DNA of 64,000 bases from Pirellulales bacterium (GTDB lineage: Bacteria; Planctomycetota; Planctomycetia; Pirellulales; JADZDJ01): the NCBI GenBank assembly GCA_035499655.1, contig DATJYL010000095.1:1-64000 (forward strand), written 5' to 3'. Positions 46,194 through 55,667 of the stretch are shown piece by piece. A program made the translations under genes and the position numbers. Numbering within the stretch: position 1 is the first letter of the stretch; each line of letters begins with the position of its first letter. Under the pieces are notes generated by a model, which saw only the letters and a program-made list of their open reading frames with translations, ran no database searches and was not told the origin of the DNA.

Positions 46194-47732
46194 ATGTCGC
46201 TGACTGATCGCACCGCTGCTGAACTGCTGGCCGATTTGAACGCCCGGCGTGTCTCGTCGGCCGAAGTGACGCAGGCCTTCATCGAGCAAATCGAACAGCA
46301 CGATGGCCAGGTCAAAGCGTTTTTGCGCTACGATGCCGCTGCGGCACTGAAGCGCGCCAAAGAAATTGACCAGCGGCGCGCCAAGGGGCTGCCGATTGGC
46401 CTGCTCGGCGGCTTGCCGGTGGCGGTGAAGGATTTGATTTGCACCCAAGGCGAACTGACGACCTGCGCCTCGAAAATGTTGGCCGACTTCAAAGCGCCCT
46501 ACGATGCGGCCATTATCGAAAAACTGCATGCCGCCGACGCCGTGTTCCTGGGCCGCACCAACATGGACGAGTTCGCCATGGGGGGCTCTAACGAAAACTC
46601 GGCGTTTTTTCCGACGAGCAATCCGTGGAATTTGGAGTGCATTCCCGGCGGCTCCAGCGGGGGCGCGGCGGCCTGCGTGGCCGCACGGATGGCGTGTCTT
46701 TCGATCGGCACCGACACGGGCGGGTCGATTCGCCAACCGGCCGGTCTGTGCGGCGTGACCGGCATGAAACCGACGTATGGTCGAGTGAGCCGATACGGAC
46801 TGGTTGCGTTTGCCAGCAGCTTGGATCAAATCGGCCCGCTGGCGCGGACGGCAGAAGATGCGGCATTGTTGCTCGAAGCAATTGCCGGGCACGATGCGCG
46901 CGATTCAACTTCTGTCACCACGCCGGTACCGCCGTATTCGAAAACCGTGCGCGAGCCGCTGAAGGGATTGAAGCTAGGACTGGTGCGCGAACATTTCGGG
47001 CCGGGCCTCGACGGCGAAGTGGAGCAAGCCGTGCGCGAAGCGTTCAAAGTGTATCAATCGCTGGGCGCGCAGGTGAAAGAGCTTTCGATGCCGCACGCCA
47101 AATACGGCGTGGCCACGTATTACATTATCGCCCCGTGCGAAGCCTCCAGCAATTTGGCCCGTTACGACGGCGTGCATTACGGCTATCGCACCGACGTGGC
47201 GAAAATGAACGCTCGCCTGGCCGACGAAGCCAAGCAATTGCAAGCGGCCGGGAACAAAGCCGCACTGGCAGATTTGGACAACTCTCTGGTGCGCATGTAT
47301 CGGCAATCTCGGGCCGAAGGTTTTGGCCCGGAAGTGAAACGCCGCATCATGCTGGGCACATACGCGCTGAGCGCCGGATATTACGACGCCTATTATCTCA
47401 AAGCTCTGAAAGTGCGGCGGCTGATTCGCCAGGATTACGACGATGCGTTCAAAGAGGTCGATTTAATCGCCGGACCGGTGACCAGCACGCCGGCTTTCAA
47501 AATCGGCGAGAAAAGCGACGATCCGCTGGCGATGTACCTGGTCGATTTGTACACGGTGAGCCTGAATCTGGCGGGCCTGGGGGGCATCGCTTTCCCGTGC
47601 GGATTCAGCAGCGGCGGCCTGCCGATTGGCCTGCAACTGCAGGGCCCCGCGCTGGAAGAAGAAAGACTGCTGCGCGCGGCCCACATGTTTCAAACCGTCA
47701 CCGACTGGCACACGCGCAAACCGCCGCTGTGA
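46194..47732 (+). CDS. gatA: Glutamyl/aspartyl-tRNA amidotransferase subunit A
   Basis: A 512-residue amidase-signature glutaminase that delivers ammonia to GatB. The catalytic triad is K79 (VAVKDLIC), S154 (GGSSGGAAA) and S178 (DTGGSIR), the same numbering as in well-studied GatA proteins. Length is normal. It belongs to the order gatC-gatA-gatB, the latter starting 21 bases after its stop. Presence of the trimer suggests that Gln-tRNA and/or Asn-tRNA is made indirectly in this organism. Confidence 0.98.
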   Translation: MSLTDRTAAELLADLNARRVSSAEVTQAFIEQIEQHDGQVKAFLRYDAAAALKRAKEIDQRRAKGLPIGLLGGLPVAVKDLICTQGELTTCASKMLADFKAPYDAAIIEKLHAADAVFLGRTNMDEFAMGGSNENSAFFPTSNPWNLECIPGGSSGGAAACVAARMACLSIGTDTGGSIRQPAGLCGVTGMKPTYGRVSRYGLVAFASSLDQIGPLARTAEDAALLLEAIAGHDARDSTSVTTPVPPYSKTVREPLKGLKLGLVREHFGPGLDGEVEQAVREAFKVYQSLGAQVKELSMPHAKYGVATYYIIAPCEASSNLARYDGVHYGYRTDVAKMNARLADEAKQLQAAGNKAALADLDNSLVRMYRQSRAEGFGPEVKRRIMLGTYALSAGYYDAYYLKALKVRRLIRQDYDDAFKEVDLIAGPVTSTPAFKIGEKSDDPLAMYLVDLYTVSLNLAGLGGIAFPCGFSSGGLPIGLQLQGPALEEERLLRAAHMFQTVTDWHTRKPPL

Positions 47733-47753
47733 AATTATCAGCTTGGTTCCAAA

Positions 47754-49223
47754 ATGTCTGACCCTTATATCACCATTATCGGCCTGGAAGTGCACGTGCA
47801 GTTGCTCACGGCGAGCAAACTGTTTTGCCCGTGCAGCACGAAGTTTGGCGCCCCGCCGAACACGCAAACTTGCCCGGTATGCATTGGGATGCCCGGCACA
47901 CTGCCGGTGATGAATCGGCAAGCGTTCGAGCTGGGCCTGAAAACGGCGGTGGCGCTGAACTGCCAAATTGCGCCGTTCACGAAGTGGGACCGCAAAAATT
48001 ATTACTATCCCGACTTGCCCAAGGGGTACCAAATCAGCCAGTACGATTTGCCGTTTTCGCACGATGGGTATTTGGAAATCAGCGATCCCAAGGGGCGGTT
48101 TGAAAATAAAAGAGTCGGCATCATTCGGGCACACTTGGAAGAAGACGCGGGCAAGAGCATGCACGACGAGGCGCATGGAAAGGCCGACAGCCGGATTGAT
48201 TTGAACCGCACCGGCACGCCGCTGTTGGAAATTGTGAGCCAGCCCGACATGCGTTCGCCGCTGGAAGCGAAGGCGTATCTCACGGAGTTGAAATTGCTGC
48301 TCACGTATTTGGGAGTATCCGACTGCAACATGCAGGAAGGAAGTTTGCGGGTCGATGCCAATGTGAATCTGCACATTCCGCAGAGCGACGGTCGGCTGGC
48401 CAAAACGCCGATTGTGGAAATTAAAAACATGAACAGCTTCCGGGCCGTGGAGCGAGCGCTGGAGTACGAAGCACAGCGGCAATACGACGTGTGGCAGGAA
48501 GACCACGTGGAAATTGGCAAGCGGCCGAAGCAAACGCGCGGCTGGGACGACGCGGCGAACATGACTCGCGGGCAGCGAGAGAAAGAGGAATCGAGCGATT
48601 ACCGATATTTTCCCGAGCCGGATTTAGTGCCGGTGACCACGACACCTGCGCAAATCGAAAAAGTGCGGGCCAGTTTGGGGGAACTGCCAGCACAGTTGCG
48701 GGCCCGCTTGGAAGCGACGTACTGGATCACTGCGTACGACAGCGACGTGATTGTAAATCAGGGCCGGCCGTTCGTGGCGTACTTCGTCGAACTGGCCGAT
48801 GCCGTGAAAGACGGCAAAACGGCCGCGAACTGGGTGACTCAGGACGTGCTGCGAGTAATGAACGAGAAAAACGTGCCGATTGAGAATTTCCCAGTACGCG
48901 CCGCGGCGCTGTCCGATTTAATTGGCCGAGTACAGGCGGGCGATTTCAACACTAGCCGAGCCCGCGAAGTGTTTGTCGAAATGCTGGCGGGCAAATCGGT
49001 GGCGGAAGCCGTAGCGGCGCTGGGCATTGCCAAAGTCGACGAGATCGAATTGATCGCCATGGCGGGCGAGATTTTGGCTGCTAATCCGAAAATTGTGGCC
49101 GATCTGAAGGCCGGAAAGGCACAAGCGGCGGGCAATTTAATCGGCCAGGCGAAAAAGCGCAATCCCAACGTCAACCCGGGCCGCTTTCGGGAAATATGTC
49201 TGGAACTGGCGGGGAAGATGTAA
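47754..49223 (+). CDS. gatB: Glutamyl/aspartyl-tRNA amidotransferase subunit B
   Basis: A 489-residue GatB, the kinase/transamidase subunit that phosphorylates and amidates misacylated tRNA. Clear motifs: IGLEVHVQLLTASKLFC at the N-terminus, ANVNLHI-type RVDANVNLHIP, KNMNSFRAVERALEYE, and the C-terminal YqeY-like tRNA-binding domain (about 345-489; GNLIGQAKKRNPNVNPGR). Cysteines near 25-45 (CPCSTKF, CPVCIGMPG) fit the zinc site of the cradle domain. Last gene of the gatCAB set. Confidence 0.98.
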   Translation: MSDPYITIIGLEVHVQLLTASKLFCPCSTKFGAPPNTQTCPVCIGMPGTLPVMNRQAFELGLKTAVALNCQIAPFTKWDRKNYYYPDLPKGYQISQYDLPFSHDGYLEISDPKGRFENKRVGIIRAHLEEDAGKSMHDEAHGKADSRIDLNRTGTPLLEIVSQPDMRSPLEAKAYLTELKLLLTYLGVSDCNMQEGSLRVDANVNLHIPQSDGRLAKTPIVEIKNMNSFRAVERALEYEAQRQYDVWQEDHVEIGKRPKQTRGWDDAANMTRGQREKEESSDYRYFPEPDLVPVTTTPAQIEKVRASLGELPAQLRARLEATYWITAYDSDVIVNQGRPFVAYFVELADAVKDGKTAANWVTQDVLRVMNEKNVPIENFPVRAAALSDLIGRVQAGDFNTSRAREVFVEMLAGKSVAEAVAALGIAKVDEIELIAMAGEILAANPKIVADLKAGKAQAAGNLIGQAKKRNPNVNPGRFREICLELAGKM

Positions 49224-49266
49224 GTTTCTCGTCGCCGCAGCAGTGGCTGGTGCATTTTGAATTGTC

Positions 49267-50052
49267 ATGTCTGCAATCATCACTCTCACTACCGATTTTG
49301 GTTCCGGCAGTCCGTATGTGGCGGCGATGAAGGGGGTGATGTTGGGCATCCATCCGGCGGTGCGGCTGGTTGATATTTCGCACGAGGTGGGTCCGCAAGA
49401 CGTGCGGCACGGCGCGGTGGTGTTGGCCGAAGCGACGCCGTGGTTTCCGGCCGGGGCGATTCACGTGGGGGTGATCGATCCGGGTGTGGGAACTGCGCGA
49501 AAACTGATTTACGCGCGGATTGGCGATCAGCAGTATTTAGCGCCTGACAATGGATTGCTCAGCTTGTTGGCCCAGCGCCACAAGCCGGCGCGGATCGTGG
49601 AACTGGCGAATGCGGAAATTTGGCTGCCGGAAGTTTCGCGCACGTTTCATGGGCGCGACATTTTAGCGCCTGTCGCCGCACAGTTGAGCCTGGGATTGGA
49701 ATCGGAGCGATTGGGGCCTGCCCTGCACGAATTGTTGATGCTCGATTGGCCCGAGCCGCGCCGCAGCGGCAACCGCGTGGATGGAACCGTGCGGTGGATC
49801 GATCGGTTTGGAAATTTAATCACGAACATCGGCGCGGCACAGCTTGGCGACGCTGAGAAAATGCCAGCGGTCCGAATTCAATGTGCGGGGCGCGAAATTG
49901 CCGGTCTGGCGCAAGTTTATAGTGAGCGGAAGCCGGGCGAATTGACGGCGCTGATTGGTTCCAGTGGTTATCTGGAAATTGCGGTGGTCAATGGGAGTGC
50001 GGCAGGGATGCTAAAAGCCGGTGTGGGTGCGCCGATTGTGGTTGAGTGGTGA
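49267..50052 (+). CDS. SAM hydroxide adenosyltransferase (DUF62 family)
   Basis: A 261-residue protein of the SAM-dependent halogenase/hydroxide adenosyltransferase family, which cleaves S-adenosylmethionine with water to adenosine and methionine. Motifs: TLTTDFGSGSPYVAAMKGV, VIDPGVGT, LAPDNGLLS, TFHGRDILAPVAA and WIDRFGNLITNI. It lacks evidence for the chlorinase/fluorinase variant. Its 3' end lies inside the first unit of a 49-bp tandem repeat, so the C-terminal codons match repeated DNA. The ATG at 49267 is the family start. Confidence 0.93.
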   Translation: MSAIITLTTDFGSGSPYVAAMKGVMLGIHPAVRLVDISHEVGPQDVRHGAVVLAEATPWFPAGAIHVGVIDPGVGTARKLIYARIGDQQYLAPDNGLLSLLAQRHKPARIVELANAEIWLPEVSRTFHGRDILAPVAAQLSLGLESERLGPALHELLMLDWPEPRRSGNRVDGTVRWIDRFGNLITNIGAAQLGDAEKMPAVRIQCAGREIAGLAQVYSERKPGELTALIGSSGYLEIAVVNGSAAGMLKAGVGAPIVVEW

Positions 50053-50177
50053 ATCTGCAAAACCGCAAGCGCGGGGCAAGCGGGTTGTGGTTGAGTGGTG
50101 AATCTGCTAAACCGCAAGCGCGGGGTGGGCCGATTTTGGTCGAATGGGGGATTTGCTAAACCGCAAGCGCGGGGTGA
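50031..50177. repeat. 49-bp tandem repeat, three copies, covering the end of the DUF62 gene
   Basis: Units 50031-50079, 50080-50128 and 50129-50177 are each 49 bases and align without gaps (shared core CTAAACCGCAAGCGCGGGG; units begin G[CC]G[AT]TT[G/T]TGGT). The stop codon of the SAM hydroxide adenosyltransferase is in unit 1 at 50050-50052, and the copies repeat this coding end. The CCGCAAGCG core is the same as in the dispersed repeat at 5003, 40541 and 52744. Confidence 0.92.
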
Positions 50178-50267
50178 GCCCTCGCGGCTAAATATTTATT
50201 GGTCATTGCTGATCTCTTATATTCGCCTTGAGCAATCATCTTTCAACCCCTTGCCACTTACTCCGCC

Positions 50268-51617
50268 ATGCCCAGCCGTGACGAACTTTTGCGTTGGGAT
50301 CGCGAAATAGTATGGCACGCTTTCACGCAAATGGCGGAGTATAAGCCGCTGATTTTGGAGCGCGGCCAGGGCTGCACGGTGGTCGACATCGACGGGCGAG
50401 AATATCTGGACGCCACCAGCAGTCTGTGGTGCAATTTGCACGGGCATCGGCATCCGCGGCTGGATGCGGCGATTGTCGAGCAGTTGGAGCGCGTGGCCCA
50501 CGTCACGAACCTGGGCATGTCGAACCCCACGACCATCGAGCTAGCCAAGCGATTGGTCGATATTGCGCCGGCGGGTTTGAAGCATGTATTTTTTTCCGAC
50601 GACGGGGCGACGGCCGTGGAAGTCGCTTTGAAAATGGCGTTTCAGTATTGGCGGCAGCGGCCCGATCCGCGGCCGGAAAAAACGCTGTATGTGGCGCTGG
50701 GGGAAGCCTATCACGGCGATACGATGGGGAGCGTGAGCGTGGGCGGGGTCGATCGATTCACCGCCATGTTCGAACCGCTGATGTTTGAAGTGATTCGCGT
50801 GCCTATGCCCGACATGTATCGGCTTGCCAGTGGAGTGCGGGCCGAAACGGCGTTAACGCATTATTTGGGGGAATTGGAAACGGTGCTGAATGACCAGCAT
50901 CGGCGTATTGCGGCGGTGGTGATCGAGCCTCTCGTCCAATGTGCGGCGGGCATCATCACGCATCCGCCCGGGTATTTGCGCGGCGTGCGTGATTTATGCC
51001 GCCAACACGACGTGCTGCTCATCGCCGACGAAGTGGCGGTGGGCTTTGGCCGCACGGGCCGCATGTTTGCTTGCCAGCACGAGCAAGTGACGCCCGATTT
51101 TTTGTGCCTGGCCAAGGGAATCACCGGGGGATACATGCCGCTGGCGGCCACGTTGACGACGGACGAAGTTTGGCGAGCGTTTTTGGGGACGTATGGGGAG
51201 TCGAAAGCGTTTTTTCACGGACACACTTATGGCGGCAATCCGTTGGGGGCGGCGGTGGCGCTGGCGAATTTGCAAATCTTTGAGGAAGAACAAACGCTGG
51301 CGAAACTACAACCAAAGATGGCCCGCTTGGCGGAGCGTTTGGCGCGATTGGCGCGGCATCCGCACGTGGGGGACGTTCGGCAATGCGGATTAATCGCCGG
51401 CGTGGAGTTGGTGCGCGACAAAGCGACGAAAGAACCCTATCCGTGGCAAGAGCGCCGCGGATGGCGGGCTTGTGAAGCGGCCATGGCGGAAGGCGTGCTC
51501 GTTCGCCCGCTGGGCAATGTAATCGTCATCATGCCACCGCTGTCGATACGGTTGGACGAACTAGATCGGATTTGCGCTGCCGTGGAGCGGGGAATCGATA
51601 AAGCGGCTAGCGACTAG
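50268..51617 (+). CDS. bioA: Adenosylmethionine-8-amino-7-oxononanoate transaminase BioA
   Basis: A 449-residue PLP transaminase making 7,8-diaminopelargonate in biotin synthesis, with SAM as the usual amino donor. Features: WHAFTQMAEYKPLILERGQG at the N-terminus, SLWCNLHGHRHPRL, DEVAVGFGRTG, and the PLP lysine in CLAKGITGGYMPLA; HTYGGNPLGAAVALANL follows. The W and Y of the substrate pocket are in the expected places, supporting BioA over lysine or ornithine transaminases. Its last codons and stop (TAG at 51615) lie inside the left arm of an inverted repeat, so the C-terminal AASD comes from repeat DNA. Confidence 0.94.
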   Translation: MPSRDELLRWDREIVWHAFTQMAEYKPLILERGQGCTVVDIDGREYLDATSSLWCNLHGHRHPRLDAAIVEQLERVAHVTNLGMSNPTTIELAKRLVDIAPAGLKHVFFSDDGATAVEVALKMAFQYWRQRPDPRPEKTLYVALGEAYHGDTMGSVSVGGVDRFTAMFEPLMFEVIRVPMPDMYRLASGVRAETALTHYLGELETVLNDQHRRIAAVVIEPLVQCAAGIITHPPGYLRGVRDLCRQHDVLLIADEVAVGFGRTGRMFACQHEQVTPDFLCLAKGITGGYMPLAATLTTDEVWRAFLGTYGESKAFFHGHTYGGNPLGAAVALANLQIFEEEQTLAKLQPKMARLAERLARLARHPHVGDVRQCGLIAGVELVRDKATKEPYPWQERRGWRACEAAMAEGVLVRPLGNVIVIMPPLSIRLDELDRICAAVERGIDKAASD

Positions 51618-51675
51618 CAATTAGCGATTAGCCGGCAAGCCGATGGCCGTTGCTAATTGCTAATCGCTAGCCGCT
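51602..51675. repeat. Inverted repeat between bioA and the ExbD-like gene
   Basis: Left arm 51602-51632 (AGCGGCTAGCGACTAGCAAT, then TAGCGATTAGC) and right arm 51652-51675 (GCTAATTGCTAATCGCTAGC, then CGCT). The left arm equals the repeat at 34408-34440. Lying between two convergent genes it could form a strong hairpin ending both transcripts. Confidence 0.85.
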
Positions 51676-51685
51676 AATTGCTTCT

Positions 51686-52669
51686 TTATTGCGCCGAAGA
51701 TTTTGTCCCGTGATCGGAGCCGCCGATCAGCACTCCCATCGGGAGCGGGCGGCCGGCCGTGGCAAAATCGAGCCGATGCAGCTCCTCCTTGAGTTGGAGG
51801 TAAGTTTCAAAGCTATCGGGATAGGTCCAGAGCGTGACCGTGGTGTCGTGGGGGCTGTGCAGTGCCAACGCCTGGTGAAATGCCGAAGTCGGCCGCATGG
51901 CCTGCTCAAACGTTTCGCCCTCCTGCGTGCCGGTGGGCACCACCTGGAATTCTTTTGCCCGCAGTCCGACGATGCGGCCGTGGTCGGCGACAATATCCAT
52001 GGTGTAGCGGAATTCGAAACCGTTCCGTGGCCCGACCACGCCGACGCGGTCGGCGATGTTGTTCAAATCCATGCCCGAGGTGCGAATATCGGAGCGTACG
52101 TCTTCGATGAAATCGTCCACGGGCACATAGGCGATGCGTCCGCCGAGCAATTGAAAATGCACTTCGTGCCCCAGCACGGTGCGACTGATGGGGGTGGGAT
52201 AATGGCGGATTTCTACGGTCGGCGGCTTCTGTGCTTCCAGGCCTTGCAGTTCGGCTTCGCCGCGCTCCAAGTCAGCCTGGCTTTCTTCCAACTGGCGACG
52301 CAGGTCGAAATCTTCCTGCTTTGAGGAATCGAGCTGCTCCCGGCGATCGCCGATTTCTTTTTCCGCGGCCGCAATCATCGTGGCCAGCGATTCGCGGGCG
52401 GCACTTTTGGCGCCGCTGTCGGCGTCGACCGCTTGCGCTTCCTGCCCAATGCGGCGTACGTCGTATTCGATGGAAGCAGCCTGCTTGCTCAGCGATTCCA
52501 ATTCTTCCGCAGAGGGTACTGGCGTCGTGGATGCCTGCACGATGGGGTTTTGGGCCCGCATGCCAACCACCATCACGAGAATGATGAGAATGCCGACGAT
52601 GTTGGTGGTGATGTCGAGGAACGAATCCTGACCGGCGTGTTCGATGTTGGTGTTATCGTTGCGCTGCAT
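51686..52669 (-). CDS. ExbD/TolR/MotB-like single-pass membrane protein, B subunit 1 of a putative motor
   Basis: A 327-residue protein. A short cytoplasmic N-terminus leads into one membrane helix (about 21-40, IVGILIILVMVVGM) with an aspartate at residue 19 (SFLDITTN), the position where ExbD/MotB-type proteins carry the proton-binding Asp. A coiled coil follows (about 56-145), then a soluble domain (about 155-320: EVHFQLLGGRIAYVPVDDF, DIRTSGMDLNNIADRV, GVLIGGSD). No peptidoglycan-binding OmpA domain. It follows the 859-residue protein at 52791 by about 120 bases on the same strand, and a TolQ/MotA-like gene lies beyond queD at 56318. Function of the complex unknown. Confidence 0.8.
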   Translation of the reverse strand: MQRNDNTNIEHAGQDSFLDITTNIVGILIILVMVVGMRAQNPIVQASTTPVPSAEELESLSKQAASIEYDVRRIGQEAQAVDADSGAKSAARESLATMIAAAEKEIGDRREQLDSSKQEDFDLRRQLEESQADLERGEAELQGLEAQKPPTVEIRHYPTPISRTVLGHEVHFQLLGGRIAYVPVDDFIEDVRSDIRTSGMDLNNIADRVGVVGPRNGFEFRYTMDIVADHGRIVGLRAKEFQVVPTGTQEGETFEQAMRPTSAFHQALALHSPHDTTVTLWTYPDSFETYLQLKEELHRLDFATAGRPLPMGVLIGGSDHGTKSSAQ

Positions 52670-52743
52670 GGGAGGGTGACGGGTGAGGGGTGAGGAGGTG
52701 AGGGGTGAAGAGAAGTAGGGTTCAGGGTTCAGGGTCGGCGGCG

Positions 52744-52759
52744 GCTAAACCGCAAGCGG
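52744..52759. repeat. Dispersed repeat GCTAAACCGCAAGCGG and nearby TGAGGGG units
   Basis: Exact copy of the unit at 5003-5018. Just before it, at 52680-52706, lie further TGAGGGG/TGAGGAGG units of the kind seen at 27513-27550. Both sit in the gap between the two ExbD-like genes. Confidence 0.7.
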
Positions 52760-52790
52760 TTGTACTGTCGACAGTCGTTAGCTTCGTTGT

Positions 52791-55370
52791 TTATTTTCGT
52801 TTCACGTCCCAGCCGCTGTCGGCCAGAAGGGTTTGTAAATCGGCGGCGCGGGCGTCGGCGTTGGGGTTCACGTTCAACACTAACTGCGGTTTCCAATACA
52901 TGCTGCGGCCGGCGATGCCCCAACTTTTGGTGTAGCTGCGTATCGCGCTCACCAGGGGATCGACGGAGTCTTCCGTCCGCGCGCCCAGCGGAATGACTTG
53001 GGCCTGCTGATCCCGGGTGTCGGGCACCAGCACGAGCCGATCGGGCCAGCATTCCACGCGGATGGGGCGATCAACAGGAATCGACGCAGTGCGACTGTTG
53101 GGCAACGCCCAATTGTGGCCACGATTTTTCGCCAGGCTGCGCGATGATGACGAAGAGCTTGATGATTGCTGGGTAGATGGATCGTATGAGGCCGCGTTTT
53201 GTTGCTGTTGGGGCGTGAGATCGAACGACATGGAAGGCGCGCCGGCGGGCATGTTGGGATCGCTGGAGCCGCCGAACATACTGCTAGATTGGCCGCCTGA
53301 AGACGATCCGCCACTGGACGAATCGCCGCCTGATGAAGACGACATTCCACCGCTGCCGCTACTCCCCGTACCGCCAGACGATGCCGAACCGCCGTAAGTG
53401 CCGTAGGCGGAACTGCCGCCCAATGGTCCGGTGCTAACCGCGTAGGGACCGCCGGAAGAGCCGGCGCTGGAATTTGCCGCGCCTGCTGCGCCCGCCGCGC
53501 CATTGGTGCCCGGCGAACCGGAACCAGAACCCGACGATGCGATACCGAAAACTGATGGGCCCGACGCAGAATTGGGCAATAATACGCCACCGTATTCGCT
53601 GGGAGTGCCGCCGTTCATTCCACGTTCGCCATTGGCCACGGTCGATGCAGCGCCATTGGCGAGATTCTGATTGCCACTGTTTCCTGTGCCAACGCCTGCG
53701 GTGCCATTGCCAAAACCGTTGCCGCTATTGCGGGCGCCGGCATAACGGGGTCCGACATTGTCGAATTCAGGGCCGCCGCCATTTGCGGAGCCACTGCCAT
53801 TAGCGGAGCCACTGCCATTTCCTGAGCCATTGCCGCCGGGGCCGGCCGCCAAATATCCGCTGCCGCCAGTGCCGCCCGGTTGATCGCCTGGGAAGCCAGG
53901 GCCAGTGGATAGTCCGCCACTGGGTGTTGGACCGCTTAACACCGTACCACTATTTGGTCCGCCGCCAATTAATGCAGAATTATTCGTGCCGTCGCCCGCC
54001 TGTCCATTTCCTGCCAGACCATTTCCAGAAGGAGCATTTCCAGCAGGGCCATTTCCATTAGGAGCAACGCCGTTTCCGCCTCCGTACATGCCGCCGCTGT
54101 TTAATCCGCTGCCGGAACCATTCGGGCCCGAACCGCTCATGCCTGAGGCACTGCCGCCAAAGGCGCTATTGCCGCCCAGATTTCCAGCGGGCACATTTCC
54201 CCCGTATGCTAGTGTGCCGCCAGCGTTATTTCCGCCGTTGGCGTAGCGATCGCCGTTGGGGTTGCCGCCACCGTATTGGTTGTTGCCGCCCCCTGTGAAG
54301 TTGCCGCCGCCACCGCGAACACCAGTTCGGCCAAAGCCGCCCAATGGATCGTCGGCAAACGGATCTTCGCCCAGGGACGGTCCACCGTCGCGCACCACGC
54401 CGCCGCGGAAAGGGGAAACGTGGTACTCCACTTTGCTCGATTTTCGGGCGAATAATTCGGGGCTGATTTTCGCGAGCCACTGCAACTGTTGCCGGGCGTC
54501 GGCGACGGCGCGCTCTTCTTGTTCTTTCAATTGCGGTTCGGGCTGCATGGGGAAATCGAGTTTCCAATTTTCCCCGACTAACTCGTAACCGAACTCGGCA
54601 TCCCACGACGACATGGCGTCGCGCACCAAATAATAGGCAATGATGCCATCGGGGCGAACCAAGAGCAGCGGGTAGGGCTCATTCGGCAAGTCAGGCGCGG
54701 GGCGCGGAGCGTTGCGCCAATATTCCTGCGCGGCCCGCAAGGCCGAGGCCAGCGGATTGCTGGGTCCGCCAGGTCCCAGGAAATCTTCCGGTTGGAAGAC
54801 AATTCCCTCGGGCTGCAAGATAACGCAGTCGGCGCGGCATTCGATGTAAATGGGGCGGCGGTTGGTTTTGTACATGCCCTCGAAGGGAACCACGGCATAG
54901 GCCGGCTGACGATTGGCGGAATCCATGTGGGCGCGCTGCAGATCTTTTTCCAATTGAATGCGCTGGGCGTTTAGTAGCGCGAGTTGTGTGCGGAGCTGAT
55001 CGCGCTGCGGATCGTTGTCGTGGCTGGCTTTCAATTCTTTACCCGCAGCGACGAGGGCCTGCAGGTGATCTTCCATTTCTCTTGTGGAATCTTCCACGCC
55101 GGCCAGCTTTTGACGGCTGGTTTCCAAATCGGCCAGAGTTTTTTCGCGGGAGCCTGTCAATTCCTGGATCCGCAGTTGCAGGTCTTCCTTGGCATCGACA
55201 AGCTCTTGCTGCTGGGCAGCCTTGCCCGCCATGCGCTTGGCCGGATGCAGCCGGGCTTCGCGATTGATGACGCCCAAAATGACGATCAGCGTGCCCATGG
55301 TGCACAGGAGCACGTCTAAGAGCGGCATCAAATTAACGGTGTGTGTTCCGGCGGCGGTGGAGCGGCTCAT
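52791..55370 (-). CDS. ExbD/TolR-like protein with giant Gly/Asn/Ser-rich region between two repeated domains, B subunit 2
   Basis: An 859-residue protein. One membrane helix (about 18-35, LLDVLLCTMGTLIVILGV) with aspartate at residue 19, as in ExbD/TolR and as in the 327-residue partner. Then a coiled coil (about 45-150), domain A (about 170-270, RPIYIECRADCVILQPE), a short coil, a low-complexity region of about 400 residues (325-750; runs of Gly, Asn, Ser, Pro) and domain B (about 765-859, RPIRVECWPDRLVLVPD), which repeats domain A. No known family beyond the N-terminus. Probably a membrane-anchored outward-facing subunit of the motor formed with the TolQ/MotA-like protein at 56318. The ATG at 55370 is the only good start. 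Confidence 0.78.
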   Translation of the reverse strand: MSRSTAAGTHTVNLMPLLDVLLCTMGTLIVILGVINREARLHPAKRMAGKAAQQQELVDAKEDLQLRIQELTGSREKTLADLETSRQKLAGVEDSTREMEDHLQALVAAGKELKASHDNDPQRDQLRTQLALLNAQRIQLEKDLQRAHMDSANRQPAYAVVPFEGMYKTNRRPIYIECRADCVILQPEGIVFQPEDFLGPGGPSNPLASALRAAQEYWRNAPRPAPDLPNEPYPLLLVRPDGIIAYYLVRDAMSSWDAEFGYELVGENWKLDFPMQPEPQLKEQEERAVADARQQLQWLAKISPELFARKSSKVEYHVSPFRGGVVRDGGPSLGEDPFADDPLGGFGRTGVRGGGGNFTGGGNNQYGGGNPNGDRYANGGNNAGGTLAYGGNVPAGNLGGNSAFGGSASGMSGSGPNGSGSGLNSGGMYGGGNGVAPNGNGPAGNAPSGNGLAGNGQAGDGTNNSALIGGGPNSGTVLSGPTPSGGLSTGPGFPGDQPGGTGGSGYLAAGPGGNGSGNGSGSANGSGSANGGGPEFDNVGPRYAGARNSGNGFGNGTAGVGTGNSGNQNLANGAASTVANGERGMNGGTPSEYGGVLLPNSASGPSVFGIASSGSGSGSPGTNGAAGAAGAANSSAGSSGGPYAVSTGPLGGSSAYGTYGGSASSGGTGSSGSGGMSSSSGGDSSSGGSSSGGQSSSMFGGSSDPNMPAGAPSMSFDLTPQQQQNAASYDPSTQQSSSSSSSSRSLAKNRGHNWALPNSRTASIPVDRPIRVECWPDRLVLVPDTRDQQAQVIPLGARTEDSVDPLVSAIRSYTKSWGIAGRSMYWKPQLVLNVNPNADARAADLQTLLADSGWDVKRK

Positions 55371-55667
55371 GCGGAAGGCAACTCGAAAAGCAAAATCACA
55401 AAGTCCGAAATGCTAGCACGGTGCGCGCGGACCTACCCCGGCGCATCTCGATCCACCTAAAGATCGGCTTAATCGGCAAAGTCGATGAAGCGAATCGCCC
55501 GCAGTATTGCTTTGCGGCGAAGCGCGGCAAACTGGGCAAATCGGTGGAGGTCATTACTCTTTTCGCAATCGGCAAGAATTGCCAAAGCGTTCCCGACTGC
55601 CCGACCGATACATACTGTCGCACCGGGTGGACTAGGCATCTTCGATGCTGACATCCCAGGGGGGACG

